A stretch of DNA of 64,000 nt from Pedobacter jejuensis (GTDB taxonomy: Bacteria > Bacteroidota > Bacteroidia > Sphingobacteriales > Sphingobacteriaceae): contig NZ_RBEE01000011.1 of NCBI RefSeq assembly GCF_003725795.1, forward strand, positions 62,001 through 126,000, written 5' to 3'. The notes under the pieces were generated by a model that worked only from the letters and a program-made list of their open reading frames with translations, had not been told where the DNA came from and did no database searches. This document shows positions 26,346 through 35,305 of the stretch, one piece after another (within the stretch, counting starts at the first letter, position 1; each line of letters starts with the position of its first letter). The translations under genes and the position numbers were made by a program.

Positions 26346-27839
26346 ATGCAAAATCAAACGCTTATCCAATATTTCCATTGGTATTATAATGAAGAGCAAA
26401 ACTTATGGACTAAAGTTGCCAACGAGGCAGCACATTTAAAAGAATTAGGTATCACATCGGTTTGGTTACCGCCAGCGTATAAATCCAATAACTCACCTTA
26501 TGATGTTGGTTACGCAGTATACGATTTATTTGATTTGGGTGAATTTGACCAAAAAGGGGCAATTCCTACAAAGTACGGTACAAAAGATGAATACATAAAA
26601 GCCATTGATGCTTTACACGATAACGGAATTGCCGCGATAGCAGATATTGTTTTTAACCATAAAGCCGGCGGTGATGAGTTGGAAAAAGTAAAAGTAAGAA
26701 CTGTAAGTGAAGATAATAGAAACGAGTTTACCAGTGATGTTTTTGAAATTGAAGCTTGGACAAAATTTACATTCCCTGGTAGAAAAGGTAAATATTCAGA
26801 ATTTATTTGGGATCATTTATGTTTCAGTGGTGTAGATTGGGCAGAAGATTTGAAACAAACAGCTATATATTCCATCCAAAATCATTTGGGTGAGGGTTTT
26901 GAAGATGTTCCCTCAACGGAAAATGGTAACTATGACTATTTAATGTACAATGATATTGATTATCGTAATCAAGCTGTTATTGATGAATTGAATTATTGGG
27001 GCGAATGGATTGTAGAAACCACAAAAGTGGATGGATTTAGATTGGATGCCGTTAAACACATAAACCCTAAGTTTATTGTAGAGTGGCTTGATCATTTAAA
27101 TCAAAAATATGATAGGCAATTTTTTGTTGTTGCCGAAGATTGGAATGTAGTCGAAGTAGATGGTCAGTTGGAATACATCAACATGACTGGTGGCAGAACT
27201 CAGATTTTTGATTCTGTATTGCACCATAATTTTTATCTAGCCAGCCAGGAAGCAAATCAGTTTGATATGCGAACCATTTTTGATAAATCATTGATTCAAA
27301 TTAAACCTGAATTGGCAGTTACTTTTGTAGATAATCACGATTCTCAACCTTTACAAGCATTAGAATCTTATGTAGAATTTTGGTTCAGACCATTAGCATA
27401 TGCTATTATTTTATTACGAGAGCAAGGCATTCCGTGTATTTTCTTCCCTGATATTTATGGAGGAATTTATGATGATAAAAACCCTGAGGGTGAAGATGTG
27501 CACATCGATTTAGCTTCGATACCAGATATTGAAACCATGAGTAAAATTCGTGCTGGTTTAGCGTATGGTTTTCAAAGAGATTATTTCGACCATAGCAATT
27601 GTGTTGGCTGGACCCGTGAAGGCGATGATGAACATGAAAATAGTGGATTGGCAGTATTGTTAAGCAATGGCGACGAAGGATTTAAAGACATGGAAGTTGG
27701 GCAGAAATTTGCCGGTAAAACTTTTATCGATGCTTTAGGTCATCGCGAACAGGAAGTAACCATCAATGAAAATGGATGGGCAACATTTCATTGCAACGCA
27801 GGTAGCGTTTCAGTTTGGATTTTAAAAATAGAAGGATAA
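26346..27839 (+). CDS. Cytoplasmic alpha-amylase, GH13 (subfamily 5 type)
   Basis: A 497-residue alpha-amylase without signal peptide, so it acts on internal glucan. It begins MQNQTLIQYFHWYYNEEQ, typical of AmyS/GH13_5 enzymes. Catalytic residues: nucleophile Asp234 in GFRLDAVKH, acid/base Glu264 in FVVAEDWN, and Asp332 in FVDNHDSQP. Calcium-site residues lie in IADIVFNHKAGGDE. The C-terminal beta domain ends GWATFHCNAGSVSVWIL. Together with the glucan phosphorylase at 45698 it suggests glycogen or maltodextrin turnover. A terminator follows. Confidence 0.95.
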   Translation: MQNQTLIQYFHWYYNEEQNLWTKVANEAAHLKELGITSVWLPPAYKSNNSPYDVGYAVYDLFDLGEFDQKGAIPTKYGTKDEYIKAIDALHDNGIAAIADIVFNHKAGGDELEKVKVRTVSEDNRNEFTSDVFEIEAWTKFTFPGRKGKYSEFIWDHLCFSGVDWAEDLKQTAIYSIQNHLGEGFEDVPSTENGNYDYLMYNDIDYRNQAVIDELNYWGEWIVETTKVDGFRLDAVKHINPKFIVEWLDHLNQKYDRQFFVVAEDWNVVEVDGQLEYINMTGGRTQIFDSVLHHNFYLASQEANQFDMRTIFDKSLIQIKPELAVTFVDNHDSQPLQALESYVEFWFRPLAYAIILLREQGIPCIFFPDIYGGIYDDKNPEGEDVHIDLASIPDIETMSKIRAGLAYGFQRDYFDHSNCVGWTREGDDEHENSGLAVLLSNGDEGFKDMEVGQKFAGKTFIDALGHREQEVTINENGWATFHCNAGSVSVWILKIEG

Positions 27840-27861
27840 ATTTTAATCAAATAACTTTATG

Positions 27862-27910
27862 AGCCTGTCGGGATTGGCAAATTATTTTGCACCAGACAGG
27901 CTTATTTTTT
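27862..27910 (+). terminator. Rho-independent terminator after the amylase gene
   Basis: Arms AGCCTGTC (27862-27869) and GACAGGCT (27895-27902) with a 25-base loop region, followed by TTATTTTTT. Confidence 0.75.
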
Positions 27911-27947
27911 GTGTGGAAAGATATATCTCAAAGAATAAGTTATAGCA

Positions 27948-29225
27948 TTATCTTTTATCTAAAATTCGGTTGCTCAAATTCGTATAGCCAATTAAAGTAT
28001 CCCACCTGGCACCAGGGCGACGATAATAAACAAATATTTGATAAGTGTTTTCGGTCTGGAAAAATGCACCTTCAAAGGGTGTTGTAGTTACCGTATTTGT
28101 GTTTTTATCAAGCCAGGCATACTCGTAATCATACAAACCTTGTTTCATTAAAATACTCGCATAAAACTGTTTTCGTTCGGCATCGTACAACAATTTGTTT
28201 TCTTTACTAAGGCTATAATTATTAAATCTTCCAATTACATAAGCTTCGCCATTTGTAGTGGGTGCTGATGTATTTAGCGTGAATAGCATACTTATATATT
28301 CAGCTTCTGTTCTGTCATCTCTGCCATCTGTGTTCCTGATAAAAAAGTTTCCGTTCTCATCCAGTTGATTGGCAAATGTTCCGGTATTTCTAGAAATATC
28401 CTGAAACAACATTGCACTAACAGATTCCTTATCACGAAATATATCTCGAATATTATCGCCTTTAAAACGGATACTACGCGTATCAAACTTTCTAAATTCA
28501 TTATCGCCTAAAAAATCGTTTGTGTTTAAATCGTTATAAACCAATTGGTTTGGTCGAACAAATGATGGGCGGGTATTGATTTGTACGGTATTTGAATTAA
28601 AATTTTGTATCACAGCAATTTTTAAATCCTGATAAGGATTTGGAATCGGAATTGAGTGATTGATGGTAAAGTTTATTTTCTGTTTCTTGTCTCTGTCGGC
28701 AACTTGCATTGAATTGGTTACTTCTGCTGCTATACCCACCTGGCTATCTAAAATGTAAAAACGCTGAGATATTACCGGCTTACTTTTGTCATTATCTTCA
28801 TAAATTTTCAGCACATAATTACCACCGATTTTGGGTTTAACCTGGCTGTTTGGCAAGCTTAATTCGTAGTGGGTATATTTTCTCGTAGTGTTTGATGAAT
28901 AGCGGTAATTGATAATCCTATCTTCTGCAAAACCATCTAAATAATCCAGACTAGATATTTGTGATGTTTTCCAATCAAAAGTGCAGTGTTCTACGGTGTA
29001 CCAATAGTTCTTTGTTCCAGCCAATAAATCATCAAAAGAAAAATTAATAGTTTCTTGTGAATTTAATAATATCACCGGAATACTTTGCTCCTTATTGCTA
29101 TTGGAACAAAGCACTGTTTTAATATTTGGAAGATAAATTTTATTCTCGTTGGTAAAATTTTTATCAGTTTGGGCAAAGGTTAGGGTAGAGATGAAAAATA
29201 AAATGGAAAATATTATTTTGTGCAT
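27948..29225 (-). CDS. Type IX secretion system plug protein (DUF5103)
   Basis: A 425-residue exported protein with signal peptide [19 protein letters not shown]. It has the DUF5103 pattern: [61 protein letters not shown] and [13 protein letters not shown] in the first domain, and [38 protein letters not shown] in the last. This family contains the Plug protein that closes the SprA outer-membrane channel of the type IX secretion system between transport events. No other T9SS gene is present in the window. It is convergent with the amylase gene and bracketed, with it, by R2 repeats. Confidence 0.88.
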   Translation of the reverse strand: MHKIIFSILFFISTLTFAQTDKNFTNENKIYLPNIKTVLCSNSNKEQSIPVILLNSQETINFSFDDLLAGTKNYWYTVEHCTFDWKTSQISSLDYLDGFAEDRIINYRYSSNTTRKYTHYELSLPNSQVKPKIGGNYVLKIYEDNDKSKPVISQRFYILDSQVGIAAEVTNSMQVADRDKKQKINFTINHSIPIPNPYQDLKIAVIQNFNSNTVQINTRPSFVRPNQLVYNDLNTNDFLGDNEFRKFDTRSIRFKGDNIRDIFRDKESVSAMLFQDISRNTGTFANQLDENGNFFIRNTDGRDDRTEAEYISMLFTLNTSAPTTNGEAYVIGRFNNYSLSKENKLLYDAERKQFYASILMKQGLYDYEYAWLDKNTNTVTTTPFEGAFFQTENTYQIFVYYRRPGARWDTLIGYTNLSNRILDKR

Positions 29226-29290
29226 GGATAAAAGTACAGAGTATTAACCAAAGATTAAAAGGTTCATTGCAGAAAATATAATTCTCTTTC

Positions 29291-29567
29291 TGCTGTGATT
29301 TCTGCGTTTCTGTGGCAAAGAATAAAACTGCCACAGAAACGCAGATTATCACGGAAAATGTAATCTTTGATTCTGTGTCTTCAGTGTTTCTGTGGCAAAG
29401 AATAAAACTGCCACTGAAACGCAGATTATCGCAGAAAATGTAATCTTTAATTCTGTGTCTTCAGTGTTTCTGTAGCAAAAATAATATGAAAAATTGCCAC
29501 AGAAACGCAGATTATCACGGAAAATGTAATCTTTAATTCTGTGTCTTCAGTGTTTCTGTGGCAAAAA
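29291..29567. repeat. Cluster of palindromic TGCCACAGAAAC repeats (family R2), right block
   Basis: Three near-identical units at 29328-29399, 29408-29480 and 29494-29567, plus a partial unit ending at 29318. Each starts CTGCCACAGAAACGCAG or TTGCCACAGAAACGCAG, contains GGAAAATGTAATCTTT and ends TCAGTGTTTCTGTGGCAAA. Here the copies are closer to each other than to those at 26006-26235, which suggests local duplication. Confidence 0.9.
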
Positions 29568-29572
29568 ATTAA

Positions 29573-29603
29573 CAAAAAAAAACCGCAGACAAAATCTGCG
29601 GTT
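29573..29603 (-). terminator. Rho-independent terminator of the ABC-F gene
   Basis: AACCGCAGA (29581-29589) and TCTGCGGTT (29595-29603) form the stem; on the minus strand a T run of about nine follows. It lies 30 bases past the ABC-F stop. Confidence 0.9.
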
Positions 29604-29632
29604 TAATATTTTAATTACGCTGTAGAAAAATT

Positions 29633-31540
29633 TTAACCTTCTAGCTCCATTATTTCGGCGGCCAGTGTTTCCCAATTATTTTGGTGAGTATCTAAATTTT
29701 GTTTAGCAGCAAGATACCTTTTATTTGCTTCAGCTAATTTATCAGGCTTACCATAAACATGTTCATCAGCCAATTCAGCTTCAATATCTTTTACATTTTG
29801 TTCCAATTCTGAAATTAAAGTTTCTAATTTCTTTAATTCATCATTAAGCTTTTTCAACTGATTTGCTGCATTTGGAGTAACAATTTTTTCAGCTGGCTTT
29901 TCCTTTTCAGGAACTTTAATAGGAATTGGTTTCGAAGCAGGAATTACGCGTTTGCTGTTCCACTCTTCGTATTCTGCATACGTTCCTGGATATTGTTTAA
30001 TTTTTTCACCCTCGATAAACCAAATTTTATTGGCAACATTATCCAGAAAATACCTATCGTGAGAAACAGCAATGAATGTACCATCAAACTGTTGTAATGC
30101 CTGTATTAGAATATTAACCGATTGAATGTCCAAGTGGTTGGTCGGCTCATCCAGAATTAAAAAGTTAGAATCTGTAGTTAGTGATTTTGCTAAAGCTACA
30201 CGCGATTTTTCACCACCTGAAAGAACTTTAATTTTCTTGAAAACATCATCTCCGGTAAACAGAAAACAACCTAGAATACCACGTAATTCGGTATCTGAAT
30301 GTTTGGGAGCAAAAGCTTGCAACTCTTCTAAAATAGAATTGTTTAAGTGTAATGATTCTAACTGATGCTGAGCAAAAAACGTTGTGGTAACATTGTGGCC
30401 GGTTTCGCAGAAGCCATCAAATTTTTCTGCGCCTGCAATCATCCTCAATAAAGTTGATTTTCCTTTACCGTTTGCACCAATCAAAGCAATTTTATCACCT
30501 TTCTCAATTACCGCTTCAGCATCTTCCAAAATATGAACATTTGGGTAATGTTTCGTAGCATGTTCAATTCTAACCACATGTCGGCCAGATGGTTTAGAAA
30601 ATTTAAATGCAAAATTTACGGTTGGGTTATCATCATCAACATCATCCACACGCTCCATTTTATCTAAAGCTTTCATACGCGATTGCGCCATTTTTGCTTT
30701 TGATGCTTTCGCTTTAAATCGTTCAATCAAACGCTCTTCCTGCTTAATTTTAGCTTGCTGATTTTTAAATTCACCCTTCTGTATTTCTCCACGCAGGGCT
30801 TTTTCCTCTACATAAAAACTGTAGTTTCCTGCGTAAACATTTAATTTTCCTTTACGAGATTCAACCGTACGGTTCACAATCTTATCTAAGAAATACCTAT
30901 CGTGAGATACAATAACGATTGCACCTTCAAAGCCCATTAAATAGTTTTCTAGCCATTTAATAGATGGTAAATCCATGTGGTTGGTCGGCTCATCCAGCAG
31001 TAAAATATCTGGTGTTTGCAATAAGATTTTAGCAAGCATAACACGCATGCGCCATCCTCCAGAAAATGTATTTAGTGGACGTAGCTGATCGGCCGTGCTA
31101 AAACCCAAACCAGCCAGAATTTCATTCGCTCTATATTCGATGTTGTAACCATCTAAAGCTTCAAATTCTTGCTGTTTATCGCTTAATTTATATAAAATTT
31201 CCTCGCTATAATCTGTTTCGATTTTTTTGAGTAGTTCTTCAATTTCATCATGCAGTTGGTTTTGGCGCTCAAAAGCCTCCATGGCCACGTGTAAAATGCT
31301 ATGGTGCGAATCGTAAGAAAGTAAATCCTGATTTAAGTAGCCGATTTTTAAATCTTTAGACATAGAAACCGTACCAGATGTTGGTGCGTACTCGCCTACA
31401 ATTATTTTTAAAAGTGTCGATTTTCCCGTTCCATTGGCGCCAATTAATCCGGCTCTATCGCCAGGTTTAATGTGCCAATTTGCTTCATCGTATAAGGCCC
31501 TTGAGCCAATTAGGAATGTTAAATTATTTATTGAAATCAT
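29633..31540 (-). CDS. ABC-F family ATP-binding protein (Uup/EttA-like translation factor)
   Basis: A 635-residue soluble protein with two ABC ATPase cassettes and no membrane domain. Cassette 1: Walker A GANGTGKSTLL (about 35-45), signature FSGGWRMRVMLA, Walker B ILLLDEPTNHMDL. Linker (about 235-300) is charged and helical. Cassette 2: GANGKGKSTLL, LSGGEKSRVALA, FLILDEPTNHLDI. A C-terminal coiled coil (about 560-635) follows, as in Uup. ABC-F proteins bind the ribosomal E site; roles include rescue of stalled ribosomes and, in some, antibiotic protection. No resistance context is seen, so a housekeeping role is likely. Confidence 0.94.
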   Translation of the reverse strand: MISINNLTFLIGSRALYDEANWHIKPGDRAGLIGANGTGKSTLLKIIVGEYAPTSGTVSMSKDLKIGYLNQDLLSYDSHHSILHVAMEAFERQNQLHDEIEELLKKIETDYSEEILYKLSDKQQEFEALDGYNIEYRANEILAGLGFSTADQLRPLNTFSGGWRMRVMLAKILLQTPDILLLDEPTNHMDLPSIKWLENYLMGFEGAIVIVSHDRYFLDKIVNRTVESRKGKLNVYAGNYSFYVEEKALRGEIQKGEFKNQQAKIKQEERLIERFKAKASKAKMAQSRMKALDKMERVDDVDDDNPTVNFAFKFSKPSGRHVVRIEHATKHYPNVHILEDAEAVIEKGDKIALIGANGKGKSTLLRMIAGAEKFDGFCETGHNVTTTFFAQHQLESLHLNNSILEELQAFAPKHSDTELRGILGCFLFTGDDVFKKIKVLSGGEKSRVALAKSLTTDSNFLILDEPTNHLDIQSVNILIQALQQFDGTFIAVSHDRYFLDNVANKIWFIEGEKIKQYPGTYAEYEEWNSKRVIPASKPIPIKVPEKEKPAEKIVTPNAANQLKKLNDELKKLETLISELEQNVKDIEAELADEHVYGKPDKLAEANKRYLAAKQNLDTHQNNWETLAAEIMELEG

Positions 31541-31663
31541 TTCGGCTGCAAAAGTACGAAATTTTAAAGCTTATTTTATGTCGAAAGTCAAATAGGATGA
31601 GAGAAGAATTTCAATTTTGGTTTATAGTTTTTTAGAAAGCACTGCCAGAAGATTTTATTAAAG

Positions 31664-31730
31664 TTTCCACCTGCTTTCTGTTCCAACAAAAGCTGAAAAA
31701 AGCTTTTGGTTTACACGACAATCAGGTTTA
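31664..31730. repeat. Second copy of the AAGCTTTTGGTTT dispersed repeat (family R6)
   Basis: The segment with CAACAAAAGCTGAAAAAAGC, then TTTTGGTTTACACGACAATC and AGGTTTAA aligns by eye with 8213-8275. It sits in the 303-bp gap between two divergent genes, which otherwise holds only AT-rich sequence and the promoter of the NUDIX gene. Confidence 0.6.
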
Positions 31731-31816
31731 AAAACAAAAGTTTGTAATCGTAGGTATGTTAAATTTCCATAACTAAGATTGCCATTTCTTTATTTAATGG
31801 GAATAAAAAATAATTA

Positions 31817-31824
31817 TACATTTG
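31817..31824 (+). promoter_or_regulatory. Possible -7 element of the NUDIX gene promoter
   Basis: TACATTTG matches TAnnTTTG exactly, 20 bases before the NUDIX ATG. A -33 TTTG is not evident. Confidence 0.4.
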
Positions 31825-31843
31825 AATTCAAAGCACATTGACA

Positions 31844-32431
31844 ATGAATAACAAGAATATTAAAATTATAAGTAAAGAAGTTCTTTCGGATAATTGGTAC
31901 ACTTTAAATAAGATAACTTTTGAGTACTTAAAAAAGGATGGAACAAAAGAAATTTTAAATCGTGAGGCTTATGATAGAGGGAATGGCGCTACCATTTTGC
32001 TTTACAATAAAGCAAATCAAACCATTATTTTAACTCGTCAGTTTCGTTTGCCAACCTATCTTAATGGCAATGAAAGCGGTTTACTTATCGAAACTTGTGC
32101 GGGTTTGCTTGATTTGGATAATCCTGAAACGGCCATAAAACGTGAGACAGAAGAAGAAACGGGTTATAAAATTAAAGATGTTAAAAAAGTTTTTGAAGCG
32201 TACATGTCGCCGGGTTCGGTAACCGAAATACTTTATTTTTTTGTTGCAGAATACGATAAAGAAATGAAAGTTGGCGAAGGTGGCGGTCATCACGATGAGC
32301 AGGAAAATATTGAGGTTTTGGAAATGTCATTTAGAGACGCTGTTAATATGATTTCGACAGGAGAAATTAAAGATGGTAAAACCATTATGCTTTTACAGTA
32401 TGCACAAATTAATGCGCTATTGCAGAATTGA
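31844..32431 (+). CDS. NUDIX hydrolase, GDP-mannose pyrophosphatase (NudK)-like
   Basis: A 195-residue enzyme. The ATG at 31844 ([20 protein letters not shown]) is preferred; a TTG two codons upstream is in frame. The NUDIX box is [22 protein letters not shown] (about residues 88-109), with the REtxEEtG catalytic core. The N-terminal [21 protein letters not shown] and [22 protein letters not shown] motifs are those of NudK/ADP-ribose pyrophosphatase-type proteins, which hydrolyse nucleotide sugars to a sugar phosphate and NMP. The precise substrate is not shown by sequence. Confidence 0.92.
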   Translation: MNNKNIKIISKEVLSDNWYTLNKITFEYLKKDGTKEILNREAYDRGNGATILLYNKANQTIILTRQFRLPTYLNGNESGLLIETCAGLLDLDNPETAIKRETEEETGYKIKDVKKVFEAYMSPGSVTEILYFFVAEYDKEMKVGEGGGHHDEQENIEVLEMSFRDAVNMISTGEIKDGKTIMLLQYAQINALLQN

Positions 32432-32488
32432 AAAATTTAAGGGTGGTTATTAATAAGTAAATAAATTTCGAAAAGATGCTATTCCAAG

Positions 32489-32524
32489 GTTCAAAGATTT
32501 CTCGGCTACGCTCGAAATGACGGT
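32489..32524. repeat. GATTTCTCGGCT...CTCGAAATGACGG dispersed repeat (family R4)
   Basis: This 36-base palindromic sequence matches the reverse complement of 47844-47880 with a single mismatch. It directly adjoins the larger R3 element. Partial versions lie near 32789, 47685 and 5506. Confidence 0.75.
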
Positions 32525-32720
32525 AGGATCTATGCAACTGTTAATACTGCAGGAGCAAGAGTTAACTAGACCCGATAGAACGGAAAGCCCGGAAGACGAG
32601 GAACGAGGATGAGGACTTGGAGAGATAGCGGGACGAACAATAATAAAGGCTTCAGGTATTGCTCTTCTAAAATTTATGAATTCGTGATATTTATTCAAAT
32701 CTTCCATGCCCAGTGTCCTC
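32508..32720 (+). repeat. About 210-bp dispersed repeat with a perfect 54-base core (family R3), copy A
   Basis: The core 32584-32637 (beginning AAAGCCCGGAAGACGAG, ending GATAGCGGGACGAA) is identical, base for base, to the reverse complement of 47567-47620. Flanks align less well, with shared pieces such as ATTGCTCTTCTAAAATT and GTGTCCT. The strong core conservation compared with the flanks suggests selection on a structure or a protein-binding site, or recent copying. The gap between 32432 and 32883 has no gene. Confidence 0.8.
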
Positions 32721-32828
32721 ACAGACAACTAATTATATAATTTTGGTTTCGGTCTGTGGAGACACAGAACGAGGAATAGGGTTGAAAGATTTCTCCACTT
32801 CGCTCGAATAACTATTCGTAAAAATAAA

Positions 32829-32882
32829 TTTTGAATTCAAAAATATCTTTTTACATTTGTACTGTAATAAAAATAATTACAG
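32829..32882 (+). promoter_or_regulatory. Promoter and palindromic operator of the Rrf2 gene
   Basis: A -33 element TTTTG (32829-32833) and a -7 element TACATTTG (32852-32859) are 18 bases apart, a close fit to the Bacteroidota promoter. Overlapping the expected start point is a perfect inverted repeat CTGTAAT, seven bases, ATTACAG (32862-32882), ending just before the ATG at 32884. The same half-sites occur in front of the next gene. I infer autoregulation by the Rrf2 protein. Confidence 0.75.
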
Positions 32883-32883
32883 A

Positions 32884-33294
32884 ATGAGCAATAGCCGGTT
32901 TCCTATTTCGTTACATATTTTAACGTTGCTTGATGAAGCGAATGGGAATGTTGTGAGTTCGGAATATTTGGCTGGTAGCATAAATATAAACCCGGTTTTG
33001 GTGCGGAAAGAGATTATGAACCTGCGCAAGCATGGCTTTGTAGGTAGTAAAGAGGGAAAAGGTGGTGGTTCTTTTTTAGCCAAAGATGCTAAAGAGATAA
33101 ACCTTGCAGAGGTTTATAATGCGGTGAAAACCAATACAATTTTAGGGCAAAGTAAAAATGAACCAAACCCAAAATGCCCTGTTGGCAAACAAATTAACCA
33201 GCATTTAAATGAACTTTATAACGATGCTGAAAACGCTCTGATAAACAATTTATCAAAACAAACATTAGCAGATTTTGCATTAAAATTTAAATAA
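32884..33294 (+). CDS. Rrf2 family transcriptional regulator (YwnA-like)
   Basis: A 136-residue winged-helix regulator. The ATG at 32884 gives MSNSRFPISLHILTLLDEAN, the normal family start; a longer frame runs through the operator and is not likely. The recognition region is SSEYLAGSININPVLVRKEIMNLRKHGFV and the wing is GKGGGSFLAKDAKEINLAEVY. Only one cysteine is present (NPKCPVGKQINQHL), so it cannot carry the three-Cys iron-sulfur cluster of IscR or NsrR; single-Cys members of this group can sense oxidants by a thiol. The next gene, a reductase, has the same operator and is the likely target. Confidence 0.9.
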   Translation: MSNSRFPISLHILTLLDEANGNVVSSEYLAGSININPVLVRKEIMNLRKHGFVGSKEGKGGGSFLAKDAKEINLAEVYNAVKTNTILGQSKNEPNPKCPVGKQINQHLNELYNDAENALINNLSKQTLADFALKFK

Positions 33295-33330
33295 ATTTTT
33301 TTGTACTAAACTGTAATAATTAGTATTACA
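33273..33330 (+). promoter_or_regulatory. Promoter and Rrf2 operator of the NAD(P)-binding reductase gene
   Basis: TTTTG (33273-33277) and TTTTTTTG (33296-33303) are 18 bases apart and partly inside the end of the Rrf2 gene. The inverted repeat TGTAAT, seven bases, ATTACA (33312-33330) repeats the operator before the Rrf2 gene, with the same spacing and preceding C. Confidence 0.68.
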
Positions 33331-33368
33331 ATTTAAATTTAAAATATATAAACTATAAAATAAATAAC

Positions 33369-34019
33369 ATGAAAGTAGCAGTAATAGGAGCCTCAGGATT
33401 TGTAGGCAAGGCGATTTTAAACGAACTTTTAAATCGTGGAAATGAAGTAATTGCGATAGCCCGCGATACCGATAAGATTGACATCACAGATGCTAATGTA
33501 ACGAAAGTTGCAGTAGATGTATTGGATACAGAAAAATTGGCTGCTGCTTTTACCGGATCGGATGCTATTGTAAGTGCATTTAATGCAGGGTGGACAAACC
33601 CAAATTTATATGATGATACCATAAAAGGAGCGGAGGCAATTCAAAAAGCAGTTAAGGCATCGGGTGTAAACCGATACATTTTTATTGGTGGTGCTGGTAC
33701 TTTGCAAATTGATGGTAAGCAATTGGTAGATGGACCTCATTTCCCAAAGGAAATTTATCCTGGAGCATCTGCAGTAAGAGATTATTACAAAACACTTAAA
33801 CAAGAAAAGGAATTGGATTGGGTATTTTTTAGTCCGGCAATTGAAATGCACCAAGGAATTACAACTGGTAGAACAGGGAAATATCGCTTAGGAAAAACAT
33901 CTCCGGTATTTAATGAAGAAGGACGATCAATTTTATCTGTAGAAGATTTGGCAATTGTAATTGTTGATGAATTGGAAAACAACACTCACCATCAAGAGCA
34001 GTTTACAGCAGCATACTAA
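33369..34019 (+). CDS. NAD(P)-dependent oxidoreductase, NAD(P)H-binding atypical SDR (YwnB-like)
   Basis: A 216-residue atypical short-chain reductase. The dinucleotide-binding motif is VIGASGFVGKAIL (residues 4-16), followed by ELLNRGNEVIAIARDTDKI, the typical GSDAIVSAFNAGW strand, RYIFIGGAGTL and the C-terminal SILSVEDLAIVIVDELENNTHHQEQFTAAY. Such proteins (YwnB, YmfH-like) often act on quinones or flavins during redox stress. It lies 74 bases after the Rrf2 gene, with a matching operator, so it is probably derepressed when the regulator senses its signal. Confidence 0.9.
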   Translation: MKVAVIGASGFVGKAILNELLNRGNEVIAIARDTDKIDITDANVTKVAVDVLDTEKLAAAFTGSDAIVSAFNAGWTNPNLYDDTIKGAEAIQKAVKASGVNRYIFIGGAGTLQIDGKQLVDGPHFPKEIYPGASAVRDYYKTLKQEKELDWVFFSPAIEMHQGITTGRTGKYRLGKTSPVFNEEGRSILSVEDLAIVIVDELENNTHHQEQFTAAY

Positions 34020-34168
34020 TTGATGTAAAATATCGTGATGTAAAGGTGGAAAATGTGAGGTGTTATTTATTATAAATTGAGATGCAATTTGATAATTTAA
34101 GATTGGAAAGAGTAGGCGCTTAGTAATCTTTCGAATTTCCAACTAGGCTGATGGTTTTTCCATAATCC

Positions 34169-34239
34169 ATTTTCCATCTTACATTTTTTCAATAATCCAT
34201 AATCCATTTTCCATCTCTATTTTCCATCTTACATTTTTT
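34169..34239. repeat. Direct repeat before pyrD
   Basis: The 21-base stretch reading ATTTTCCATC then TTACATTTTTT is present twice, at 34169-34189 and 34219-34239, exactly 50 bases apart, within a T-rich tract full of TCCAT units. No gene is seen from 34020 to 34264. Confidence 0.8.
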
Positions 34240-34264
34240 TCCATATTTTATTTATCTTCGTTGC

Positions 34265-35296
34265 ATGTATCGCCTTATTAAACCAATATTCTTCAAATTT
34301 GACCCAGAAAACGTTCATTACTTTGTAGTTAAGCGGTTAAAATGGTTTAATGATAAATTTCCTTTAGGCAAAACCATTATTCGCAGCAGTTTCGACGTTC
34401 ATATTAAAGGTTTAGAGAAAGAAGTTTTTGGAATTAAATTTAAAAATCCGGTTGGCTTAGCCGCAGGTTTTGATAAGAATGGCGAATATGTTGAAGCCCT
34501 TAGCAATTTAGGCTTCGGTTTTATAGAGGTTGGTACGGTTACCCCTATGCCACAACCTGGAAATGATAAACCACGAATGTTTCGTTTGCCAAATGATGAA
34601 GCGTTAATTAACAGAATGGGTTTTAATAATAAAGGTGTTGATGTAATGGCAGAACGTTTGCGTTTGCTAAAAGATAAACATCCGGATATTGTTGTTGGCG
34701 GAAACATCGGCAAAAATAAAGCTACACCTAATGAAGATGCCGTTAACGACTACATTAAGTGTTTCGATAGGTTATTTGATGTTGTGGATTACTTTGTGGT
34801 AAATGTAAGTTCGCCCAATACACCCGGATTACGCGAACTACAAGAAAAAGAGCCACTTAAAAATATTTTAAACACATTGCAACAGCGCAATCGTAAGCAT
34901 GATATTTCTCGACCGATTTTACTTAAAATTGCTCCTGATTTAACGGATGCACAGCTAAATGATATTATTGAAATTGTTGCAGAAACCAATATTGCAGGTA
35001 TTATTGCCACCAATACAACAATAAGCAGAGAAAATTTAGCTACTGAGAAAGCATTAGCTGAACAAACTGGTGGTTTAAGCGGCAAACCTGTTAAAGATCG
35101 TTCTACTGAAGTGATTAAATACTTGTCAGAGAAATCAAATAGGGCTTTTCCTATAATTGGTGTAGGTGGCATCCATTCTGCAAAAGATGCGCAAGAAAAA
35201 TTAGACGCTGGTGCTGCTTTGGTTCAATTATATACGGGCTTTATTTATGAAGGTCCGGGGTTAATTAAAGAGATTTGTAAATCTTTGGTTCTATAA
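34265..35296 (+). CDS. pyrD: Dihydroorotate dehydrogenase (quinone), class 2
   Basis: A 343-residue membrane-associated FMN enzyme that oxidises dihydroorotate to orotate in pyrimidine synthesis, passing electrons to menaquinone. The N-terminal helix typical of class 2 is present ([27 protein letters not shown]). Motifs: [55 protein letters not shown], the catalytic-loop [14 protein letters not shown] with the active Ser, and FMN-phosphate motifs [18 protein letters not shown] and [34 protein letters not shown]. Full length. It stands alone, convergent with the AlkD-like gene. Confidence 0.97.
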   Translation: MYRLIKPIFFKFDPENVHYFVVKRLKWFNDKFPLGKTIIRSSFDVHIKGLEKEVFGIKFKNPVGLAAGFDKNGEYVEALSNLGFGFIEVGTVTPMPQPGNDKPRMFRLPNDEALINRMGFNNKGVDVMAERLRLLKDKHPDIVVGGNIGKNKATPNEDAVNDYIKCFDRLFDVVDYFVVNVSSPNTPGLRELQEKEPLKNILNTLQQRNRKHDISRPILLKIAPDLTDAQLNDIIEIVAETNIAGIIATNTTISRENLATEKALAEQTGGLSGKPVKDRSTEVIKYLSEKSNRAFPIIGVGGIHSAKDAQEKLDAGAALVQLYTGFIYEGPGLIKEICKSLVL

Positions 35297-35305
35297 AAAT
35301 TAAAC

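Noticed and set aside
32450..32728. 92-codon minus-strand ORF
   Set aside because: It reads through the R3/R4 repeats and has Ser/Pro-rich low-complexity content; the conservation between R3 copies is at the DNA level in a gene-free gap.
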